Below the pieces are notes generated by a model that was not told where the DNA came from, did not search any database, and was given only the letters and a program-made list of their open reading frames with translations. From SVQP01 sp045594445 (lineage in GTDB: Bacteria; Bacillota; Clostridia; Oscillospirales; CAG-272): a DNA stretch of 9,578 nt. The stretch covers positions 1 to 9,578 of the forward strand of contig JAZNYL010000071.1 in assembly GCA_045594445.1 (NCBI GenBank), read 5' to 3'. Numbering within the stretch: position 1 is the first letter of the stretch; every line of letters begins with the position of its first letter. This document shows positions 4,701 through 9,578 of this stretch, one piece after another. A program made the translations under genes and the position numbers.

Positions 4701-5720
4701 TTAAGCCAGCTCTGCGAAGTACTTGATGGTGCGAACCATCTGGCTGGTGTAGGAGTTCTCGTTGTCGTACCAGGAAACAACCTGTACCTGGTAGGTATCG
4801 TCGTCGATCTTAGCAACCATGGTCTGGGTGCTGTCGAACAGAGAACCGTAGGAGATACCGATGATATCGGAAGAAACGATGGGATCAACGTTGTAGCCGA
4901 AGGAAGCGGAAGCCTGAGCCTTCATAGCAGCGTTGATGCTGTCAAGGGTGATGTCCTGACCCTTAACAACAGCTACCAGGATGGTAGTGGAGCCGGTGCA
5001 GGTGGGAACTCTCTGAGCGGAGCCGATCAGCTTGCCGTTGAGCTCGGGGATAACCAGACCGATTGCCTTTGCAGCACCGGTGGAGTTGGGCACGATGTTC
5101 TGAGCGCCAGCTCTTGCACGGCGGAGGTCACCCTTTCTGTGGGGGCCATCGAGAATCATCTGGTCGCCGGTGTAAGCGTGAACGGTGGTCATGATACCGG
5201 ACTGGATGGGATATGCATCATTCAGAGCCTTAGCCATGGGAGCCAGGCAGTTGGTGGTGCAGGATGCAGCAGAGATGATCTTGTCATCAGCGGTCAGAGT
5301 AGCCTCGTTAACGCCGAAAACGATGGTCTTGAGGTCCTTACCAGCGGGAGCGGAGATAACAACCTTCTTTGCGCCTGCGTTGATGTGAGCCATGGACTTC
5401 TCAGTAGAGCAGTAGAAGCCGGTGCACTCGAGAACAACGTCAACGTTGTTATTAGCCCAAGGGCAGTTAGCAGCGTCCTTCTCAGCGTAGATCTTGATGG
5501 TCTGACCGTCAACGGTGATGGTGCCGGCCTCGTCATCGGAAGTAACGGTGTGACCGTCGTAACGACCCTGAGCAGTGTCGTACTTGAGCAGGTGAGCGAG
5601 CATGGAGGGCTTGGTCAGGTCGTTGATAGCAACGATCTCATAACCCTGTGCGCCGAACATCTGACGGAAAGCCAGACGACCAATACGGCCAAAACCATTA
5701 ATAGCAACTTTTACAGACAT
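4701..5720 (-). CDS. gap: Glyceraldehyde-3-phosphate dehydrogenase, type I
   Basis: The 339-residue enzyme oxidises glyceraldehyde-3-phosphate to 1,3-bisphosphoglycerate with NAD+ and phosphate in glycolysis, as a cytoplasmic tetramer. The N-terminal Rossmann motif is NGFGRIGR (8-15); D34 in AIND points to NAD+ preference. The catalytic cysteine is C154 in SCTTNCLAP (153-161) with partner H181 in TVHAYTGDQ. The conserved GAQNIVPNSTGAAKA (205-219), RVPT (237-240) and WYDNENSYTSQMVR (317-330) are all present, and length is standard (330-340). GGAGG lies 8 bases before the ATG at 5720. The gene has its own promoter (5796-5824) and terminator (4650-4677), so it is transcribed alone and not with pgk or tpi as in many clostridia. 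PNSTG stands where PTSTG is usual, a minor change. Confidence 0.98.
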   Translation of the reverse strand: MSVKVAINGFGRIGRLAFRQMFGAQGYEIVAINDLTKPSMLAHLLKYDTAQGRYDGHTVTSDDEAGTITVDGQTIKIYAEKDAANCPWANNNVDVVLECTGFYCSTEKSMAHINAGAKKVVISAPAGKDLKTIVFGVNEATLTADDKIISAASCTTNCLAPMAKALNDAYPIQSGIMTTVHAYTGDQMILDGPHRKGDLRRARAGAQNIVPNSTGAAKAIGLVIPELNGKLIGSAQRVPTCTGSTTILVAVVKGQDITLDSINAAMKAQASASFGYNVDPIVSSDIIGISYGSLFDSTQTMVAKIDDDTYQVQVVSWYDNENSYTSQMVRTIKYFAELA

Positions 5721-5795
5721 TTTGGATTCCTCCGTTTTATAATAAATTTTTTGAAACGATTGGGTTGGTATGAAATCCCTTTCTTACCATTGTAT

Positions 5796-5824
5796 ATTTT
5801 ATCGCATTTTCCCGCAATATGCAA
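5796..5824 (-). promoter_or_regulatory. Promoter of gap
   Basis: On the minus strand: -35 TTGCAT (5819-5824), 17-bp spacer, -10 TAAAAT (5796-5801). Transcription would start near 5789, leaving a leader of about 70 AU-rich bases before the start codon. The 113 bases between this promoter and that of proS (5825-5937) are AT-rich; I see no clear operator or riboswitch. Confidence 0.7.
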
Positions 5825-5937
5825 GAGGTTTTGAAAAATTTTTCTAAATTCTACCTTTTGCGGAAACTGACCAATTCAAGGTAGCGGTTTGTGTGCATTT
5901 TTCACAATGGATTTTTGGAAAAAACCAACATTGATAC

Positions 5938-5966
5938 TTGACAATTATACGCTTTTGCTTTATAAT
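5938..5966 (+). promoter_or_regulatory. Consensus promoter of proS
   Basis: -35 TTGACA (5938-5943), 17-bp spacer, -10 TATAAT (5961-5966), both perfect. The start would be near 5973, about 34 bases before the proS ATG, which leaves no room for a T-box leader. Confidence 0.92.
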
Positions 5967-6006
5967 AAATTGAATAACTATTTACACAGATAAGGATGAC
6001 AATACA

Positions 6007-7443
6007 ATGGCTAAAGAAAAAAAGGTTGAACAGATTACATCCATGGACGAAGACTTCGGTCAGTGGTACACCGACGTTGTCAAGAAGGCCGAGCTGGTTG
6101 ACTACTCCAGCGTGCACGGCTGCATGATCATCCGTCCCTACGGCTATGCGATCTGGGAAAATATCCAAAAGGATCTGGATGCAAGATTCAAGGCCACGGG
6201 CCACGAAAACGTATATATGCCCATGCTGATCCCCGAATCTCTTCTGCAGAAGGAAAAGGATCACGTAGAGGGCTTTGCTCCCGAGTGTGCTTGGGTAACC
6301 GTTGGCGGTCAGAACAAGCTGTCCGAGCGTCTGGCGATCCGCCCCACCTCCGAAACGCTGTTCTGCGAGCACTATCGCAATATCATTCAGTCCTACCGTG
6401 ACCTGCCCAAGCTGTATAACCAGTGGTGCAACGTCATGCGTTGGGAAAAGACCACCCGTCCTTTCCTGCGTACCTCCGAGTTCCTCTGGCAGGAAGGCCA
6501 CACCATGCACGAAACTGCAGAGGAGGCACAGGAAGAGACCATCAGGATGCTGCACGTTTACCGTGACTTCTACCGTGATGCGCTGGCTATCCCCGCAATC
6601 ATCGGTCAGAAGACCGAGAAGGAAAAGTTTGCGGGCGCGGAGGCTACCTATACCATCGAGCCCATGATGCACAACGGCTATGCGCTGCAGGGCGGTACCT
6701 CTCACTACTTCGGTGACGGCTTTGCAAGATCCTTTGACATTACCTATACCGGTCGCGACAATACCGTCAAGTATCCTCACCAGACCTCCTGGGGCGTTTC
6801 CACCCGTATGATCGGTGCCATCATCATGGCACACGGCGACGATAACGGTTTGATCCTGCCTCCCGCAGTCGCTCCCATCCAGGTTGTCATCATTCCCGTA
6901 GCGCAGCATAAGGAAGGCGTGCTGGATAAGGCTTACGCCATCAAGGCAGAGCTGGCAAAGACCCTGCGCGTCAAGGTTGACGACGGCGATCAGTCCACCG
7001 GTTGGAAGTTCAGCCAGTACGAGATGAAGGGCGTACCGGTCAGACTCGAGATCGGTCCTCGCGACATTGAAAATAACAGCTGCGTGCTGGTTTCCCGTGT
7101 GACGGGCGAGAAGAAGTTCGTGTCTCTTGACAACATCGCAGAGGAAGTAACCGCGATGCTCAAGACCGTACACAACGAGTTGATTGAAAAGGCGCAGGCT
7201 AACCTGGAAAGCAAGACTTATGTGGCAACCACGCACGAGGAGTTCCTCGACATTGCACAGAACAAGCCCGGCTTTATCAAGGCAATGTGGTGCGGCGACG
7301 TGGAATGCGAGGATCAGCTTAAGGATGAGACCGGCGGCGTCAAGTCCCGTTGCATTCCTTTCGTGGAGGATCATCTGTCCGACGTATGCGTATGCTGCGG
7401 TAAGAAGGCGAAGCATATGGTCGTTTGGGGCAGACAATATTAA
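6007..7443 (+). CDS. proS: Proline--tRNA ligase, archaeal/eukaryotic type
   Basis: This 478-residue class II synthetase charges tRNA-Pro with proline. It is the short archaeal/eukaryotic-like form, without the editing insertion of the long bacterial form. Seen in order: class II motif 1 region around GYAIWENIQKDLDARF (46-61), the proline-site loop RPTSE (112-116), motif 2 RWEKTTRPFLRTSEFLWQE (145-163), the HYFGDGFARSFDI segment (233-245), motif 3 GVSTRMIGA (263-271), an anticodon-binding domain (about 290-385), and the C-terminal zinc domain with C429, C434, C461 and C464. The chain ends in the conserved tyrosine (GRQY). The start at 6007 follows AAGGATG with a 10-base gap, a weak site. It has a consensus promoter and no T-box. 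A SEDS gene follows 135 bp downstream with no clear terminator between, so read-through is likely. Confidence 0.97.
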   Translation: MAKEKKVEQITSMDEDFGQWYTDVVKKAELVDYSSVHGCMIIRPYGYAIWENIQKDLDARFKATGHENVYMPMLIPESLLQKEKDHVEGFAPECAWVTVGGQNKLSERLAIRPTSETLFCEHYRNIIQSYRDLPKLYNQWCNVMRWEKTTRPFLRTSEFLWQEGHTMHETAEEAQEETIRMLHVYRDFYRDALAIPAIIGQKTEKEKFAGAEATYTIEPMMHNGYALQGGTSHYFGDGFARSFDITYTGRDNTVKYPHQTSWGVSTRMIGAIIMAHGDDNGLILPPAVAPIQVVIIPVAQHKEGVLDKAYAIKAELAKTLRVKVDDGDQSTGWKFSQYEMKGVPVRLEIGPRDIENNSCVLVSRVTGEKKFVSLDNIAEEVTAMLKTVHNELIEKAQANLESKTYVATTHEEFLDIAQNKPGFIKAMWCGDVECEDQLKDETGGVKSRCIPFVEDHLSDVCVCCGKKAKHMVVWGRQY

Positions 7444-7459
7444 GTTAGTTCCCACCCGT

Positions 7460-7551
7460 GCGGGCGACCACAGGTCGCCCCTACGGGGGATTATATCTGT
7501 TTCTGCGACAGATTAAACTGAAAACTCGTAGGGGCGACCTGTGGTCGCCCG
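7460..7551. repeat. Inverted pair of REP-like palindromes between proS and the SEDS gene
   Basis: The left element (7461-7485, core CGGGCGACCACAGGTCGCCC) is the exact 25-base reverse complement of the right one (7527-7551). Each is a hairpin by itself and the two can also pair with each other. The 41-base middle holds a small hairpin, ATCTGT/ACAGAT. The pair uses the same GCGGG/CCCCTACG frame as the elements at 3655-3955. It fills most of the 135-bp gap in a likely operon and could stabilise the proS 3' end or weaken read-through. Confidence 0.85.
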
Positions 7552-7578
7552 TATTACTTATGGGAAGGAGGCAGCTGC

Positions 7579-8730
7579 ATGTTCCGCGACATAATCAAAT
7601 ATGCACGCAAGGCAATCGGGCACGTTGATCCGATCTTGTTCGCATGCACCACGCTGCTATCCCTGATCAGCATTGTCACGGTCTTCTCGGCCGTGGAAAA
7701 CTTCGGTAAATCCAAGCTGGTCATGCAGGTGGCTATGTTCGTGGTGGGCAATATCATCATGCTGATCGTGGCCAATCTTGATTACCATTGGGTGCTGGAC
7801 AAAATGTGGCTACCCATGATCGCATTTTCGGTGCTGATTCTGGTGATCACGCTGCTGTTCGGCTCGTCGGGCGACAACATGGAAACCGCTAACAAAAGCT
7901 GGCTGGTGGTGCTCAGGCTCGGTCAGCGAAAGATCATGATCCAGCCCTCGGAGTTTGTCAAGCTGACGCTGACGTGTACCTTTGCAAAGCATTTGGAAAC
8001 GGTCAAGGATAAGATCAACCACCCCTTGACGCTTTGCGGTCTTGCTTTGCACGCGGGCGCGGTGGTTGGATTGATCTTTCTGTCCGGTGACTACGGTGTT
8101 GCCTTGATCTATGCCGGTTTTCTTGCCACCATGCTGCTTTGTGCAGGGCTTTCGCTTTGGTATTTTGCAGGCGCGGGCGGCGCGGCTGTGCTGGGCTTTC
8201 CGCTTGCTTGGAAATACGTGCTCAAGGAGTACCACAGAAAGAGAATTATCGTGGGCTTTAATCCCGAGCTTGACCCGGACGATAAGGGCTGGCAGCCGTT
8301 GCTGAGCAAAAAGTGCATCGTCAACGGCGGCGCATTTGGCATAGGTCTTAACGAGGGCGGCTTTTACGAGGTGCTGACCGCCTCGCACACCGACTTCATT
8401 TTCGCCACGATCTGCGAAAAATACGGATTTGTGGGCGGCGCAGCGGTCATTTTGCTGCTGGCTTGTATGGTGGTGCGCGTGGCCATGATCGGATATCGTG
8501 CCAGAGGCGACTATGGCATGCTGCTCTGCGCGGGCATTTTCGGGTGTCTGTTTTTCCAGACGCTGCTCAATATCGGTATGTGTCTGGCGGTTTTGCCGGT
8601 CATCGGCATTACGCTGCCGTTCTTGTCCTGTGGCGGCTCGTCCATGCTGGCAACCTATATCATGATGGGCATGGCGCACTCGGTGGCAAGCCACGCGCCG
8701 AAAAATCAGCGGCACGCGCTCAAAATTTAA
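7579..8730 (+). CDS. SEDS-family peptidoglycan glycosyltransferase (RodA/FtsW-like)
   Basis: This 383-residue integral membrane protein has about ten hydrophobic segments, as expected for SEDS proteins, which polymerise lipid II into glycan strands together with a class B penicillin-binding protein. Family landmarks: W108 followed by QPSEFVKL (122-129), GDYGVALI (170-177), the extracellular-loop motif SHTDFIFA (269-276) whose D272 aligns with the essential catalytic aspartate of RodA, and the C-terminal GITLPFLSCGGSSM (343-356). AAGGAGG lies 7 bases before the ATG. The W-to-QPSE stretch is a few residues longer than in classical RodA, and GDYG replaces the usual PDLG, so it is a divergent member. 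Whether it serves elongation, division or sporulation cannot be told; no PBP gene is adjacent. It probably shares a transcript with proS and the DUF4830-like gene. Confidence 0.92.
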   Translation: MFRDIIKYARKAIGHVDPILFACTTLLSLISIVTVFSAVENFGKSKLVMQVAMFVVGNIIMLIVANLDYHWVLDKMWLPMIAFSVLILVITLLFGSSGDNMETANKSWLVVLRLGQRKIMIQPSEFVKLTLTCTFAKHLETVKDKINHPLTLCGLALHAGAVVGLIFLSGDYGVALIYAGFLATMLLCAGLSLWYFAGAGGAAVLGFPLAWKYVLKEYHRKRIIVGFNPELDPDDKGWQPLLSKKCIVNGGAFGIGLNEGGFYEVLTASHTDFIFATICEKYGFVGGAAVILLLACMVVRVAMIGYRARGDYGMLLCAGIFGCLFFQTLLNIGMCLAVLPVIGITLPFLSCGGSSMLATYIMMGMAHSVASHAPKNQRHALKI

Positions 8731-8741
8731 CATAAACAAAG

Positions 8742-8784
8742 CCCCTTCGGCATAAGATGGATTGAAATCTTTATGTCGGAGGGG
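8742..8784 (+). promoter_or_regulatory. Hairpin that hides the ribosome binding site of the next gene
   Basis: CCCCTTCGGCATAAGAT (8742-8758) pairs with ATCTTTATGTCGGAGGGG (8767-8784): 17 bp with two G-U pairs and one bulged T, around the loop GGATTGAA. The ribosome binding site GGAGGGG (8778-8784) of the gene at 8791 lies wholly in the 3' arm. It begins 11 bases after the SEDS stop codon. AATTTT follows the stem, so a weak terminator or attenuator is also possible. Confidence 0.7.
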
Positions 8785-8790
8785 AATTTT

Positions 8791-9294
8791 ATGTTTGTAT
8801 ATTCGTTTAAGGCAAGCACCGTGCGGCTTTTGGGCGTTGTGTGCGTAGCGCTCGTGGGTTTGATCGCGCTTGTGGCATTCGTGCCGACCTACGTAACGGC
8901 AGGCCAAGCGGACACATCTGTAGGGCAGGTGAGTGATCAGAGCGTCAGCATCAGATATGACAAAATCAAGACCGAGCAGGACGTGGTGAAATTTTTGGAG
9001 CAGTTTGGCTGGCAGGTTGAGGGCAAAGCGATTGAATGCAAGAGCGTGACCGTACCTGCGGAATTTGACAAGATCTATGCGGGATATAATCAGATTCAAC
9101 TGGCACAGGGGCTGGATCTGACCAGATATAAGGGTAAGGAAGTGACGAGGTACACGTTCAAGGTGACCAATTACGAGGGGCACGAGGGCACGGTATATGC
9201 CAACGTGCTGGTCTGGCGCAAGAAGGTGATTGGCGGAGATATCTGCTCGGCCGAGATCACGAACGGCTTTGTCCAAGGCTTTGAGAAAAAGTAA
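8791..9294 (+). CDS. Membrane-anchored DUF4830-like protein
   Basis: The protein is 167 residues from the ATG at 8791, picked because GGAGGGG sits 6 bases upstream; the in-frame ATG at 8773 lies upstream of that site and has none of its own. An N-terminal hydrophobic segment (about residues 11-31, VRLLGVVCVALVGLIALVAF) acts as signal anchor, with the rest outside the membrane. The exterior part has FLEQFGWQVE, VTVPAEFDKIYAGYNQIQ, QGLDLTRYKGKEVTRYTFKVTNY and the ending VLVWRKKVIGGDICS, which I recognise as the DUF4830 pattern of small clostridial exported proteins. The biochemical role of the family is unknown. It follows a SEDS gene after 60 bp, which suggests co-transcription and perhaps an envelope function (inference). 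Its ribosome binding site is in a strong hairpin (8742-8784). Confidence 0.82.
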   Translation: MFVYSFKASTVRLLGVVCVALVGLIALVAFVPTYVTAGQADTSVGQVSDQSVSIRYDKIKTEQDVVKFLEQFGWQVEGKAIECKSVTVPAEFDKIYAGYNQIQLAQGLDLTRYKGKEVTRYTFKVTNYEGHEGTVYANVLVWRKKVIGGDICSAEITNGFVQGFEKK

Positions 9295-9377
9295 AGGCTT
9301 GAATCAACCGCCACCCCAACGGTCCACTTCCACAGGATGAAAGTTTTCGCCCGCCTTTTCAAAAAGCGACCGGGGTA

Positions 9378-9454
9378 CGGGGCAGAGCCCCGCATGACGC
9401 CGTTTTTTTGGTTCTTTTTTTGCGGCTACTTGCTCAAAAAAAGAACGGAAACGG
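9378..9454. repeat. Dispersed hairpin-rich repeat, gene-free stretch
   Basis: CGGGGCAGAGCCCCG (9378-9392) is a 6-bp hairpin. Next, GTTCTTTTTTTG (9411-9422) pairs perfectly with CAAAAAAAGAAC (9435-9446), nested inside CCGTTT (9400-9405) and AAACGG (9449-9454). The surrounding text (AAAGTTTTCGCCCGCC..., GGGGTACGGGGCAGAGCCCC) looks like a repeat I associate with gut clostridia. Open frames through it give low-complexity peptides and are not credible genes. Confidence 0.6.
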
Positions 9455-9480
9455 TTTTCTCACCTAATATCCGGGCAACC

Positions 9481-9508
9481 GTAGGGCGGGGGCTTGCTCC
9501 CGCAGTAC
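9481..9508. repeat. Short REP-like palindrome
   Basis: GCGGGGGC (9486-9493) pairs with GCTCCCGC (9496-9503), with one G-T pair, flanked by GTA and TAC. The frame GTAGGGCGGG...CTCCCGC resembles a second class of short clostridial palindromes, related in style to but different from the GTAGGGGCGA type at 3655-3955. Confidence 0.6.
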
Positions 9509-9513
9509 CAAAC

Positions 9514-9550
9514 AAAAAGGGAGCTACTTATGCAAAGTAGCTCCCTTTTT
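9514..9550. terminator. Strong bidirectional terminator
   Basis: AAAAAGGGAGCTACTT (9514-9529) pairs perfectly with AAGTAGCTCCCTTTTT (9535-9550), loop ATGCA. A T-run ends the stem in both directions. It can close the + strand unit ending with the DUF4830-like gene and the minus-strand gene whose stop codon is next to it at 9551-9553. Confidence 0.93.
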
Positions 9551-9578
9551 CTATACGTTGAGCAAAGTCTCTCCGTAC
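9551..9578 (-). CDS. Possible 3' end of a minus-strand gene
   Basis: On the minus strand one frame reads Y-G-E-T-L-L-N-V-stop, with TAG at 9553-9551 directly before the terminator stem. The position of the stop against a perfect terminator suggests a real gene that starts beyond the window. Eight residues are too few to name a product. Confidence 0.4.

Noticed and set aside
4665..5834. A 389-codon + strand frame antisense to gap
   Set aside because: It runs through the gap terminator and gap itself; valine/glycine/asparagine-rich composition is typical of a shadow of a codon-biased gene.
5967..6006. T-box or other riboswitch before proS
   Set aside because: The consensus promoter leaves only about 34 leader bases, too short for a T-box.
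5902..7455. A 517-codon open frame on the minus strand antisense to proS
   Set aside because: It mirrors proS codon structure, has no ribosome binding site or recognisable domain, and proS is certain.
7810..9276. A 488-codon minus-strand frame antisense to the SEDS and DUF4830-like genes
   Set aside because: Histidine- and arginine-rich shadow spanning two real genes, with no start signal.
9337..9540. A 67-codon + strand frame after the DUF4830-like gene
   Set aside because: It passes through hairpin repeats and into the terminator; the peptide is low-complexity and no ribosome binding site is seen.

Overview
The window reads as ordinary chromosome of a low-to-mid GC Gram-positive bacterium, most likely an uncultured gut-type clostridium (Bacillota, Clostridia). 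The grounds are strong GGAGG-type ribosome binding sites, five sigma-A-like promoters each with a 17-bp spacer, the family mix (DUF6259-like, DUF4830-like, SEDS, archaeal-type ProRS, class I GapA), and many short GTAGGGG...CCCCTAC palindromes of the sort scattered through clostridial genomes. I could not search databases, so family names rest on recognised motifs.

Layout. 1-259: end of a neighbouring region with a terminator and repeat fragments. 260-889 (-): maltose/galactoside-type O-acetyltransferase. It diverges from 1031-3103 (+), a 690-residue DUF6259-type, glycoside-hydrolase-like protein; the two promoters stand back to back with 8 bp between their -35 boxes. 3206-3279 (+): tRNA-Gly(CCC) with encoded CCA and a consensus promoter. 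3272-4018: about 750 bp with no protein gene, packed with structured repeats. These are a perfect 30-bp-arm palindrome that begins inside the tRNA 3' end, two tandem ~115-bp units that fold into the same three-armed shape, a duplicated cluster of REP-like palindromes, and a large isolated palindrome.

4079-4588 (-): stand-alone GyrI-like effector-binding protein. 4701-5720 (-): gap (glyceraldehyde-3-phosphate dehydrogenase). These two minus-strand genes have separate promoters and end in terminators with an identical stem. 6007-7443 (+): proS of the archaeal/eukaryotic type, divergent from gap. 7579-8730 (+): SEDS-family (RodA/FtsW-like) glycan polymerase. 8791-9294 (+): membrane-anchored DUF4830-like protein whose ribosome binding site lies inside a 17-bp hairpin. 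The last three genes probably form one transcription unit, interrupted by a pair of inverted REP-like palindromes (7460-7551). 9378-9503 holds more hairpin repeats, followed by a strong bidirectional terminator (9514-9550) and the last codons of a minus-strand gene.

The protein genes are mostly housekeeping (glycolysis, translation, cell-wall synthesis) plus small-scale carbohydrate functions. The unexplained material is the repeat zone after tRNA-Gly. Its twin three-armed units show a compensatory base-pair change, and the end of the first unit copies the T-arm and 3' acceptor strand of the adjacent tRNA. That is the best candidate here for something not previously described. I found no transposase, integrase, CRISPR array or defence gene.
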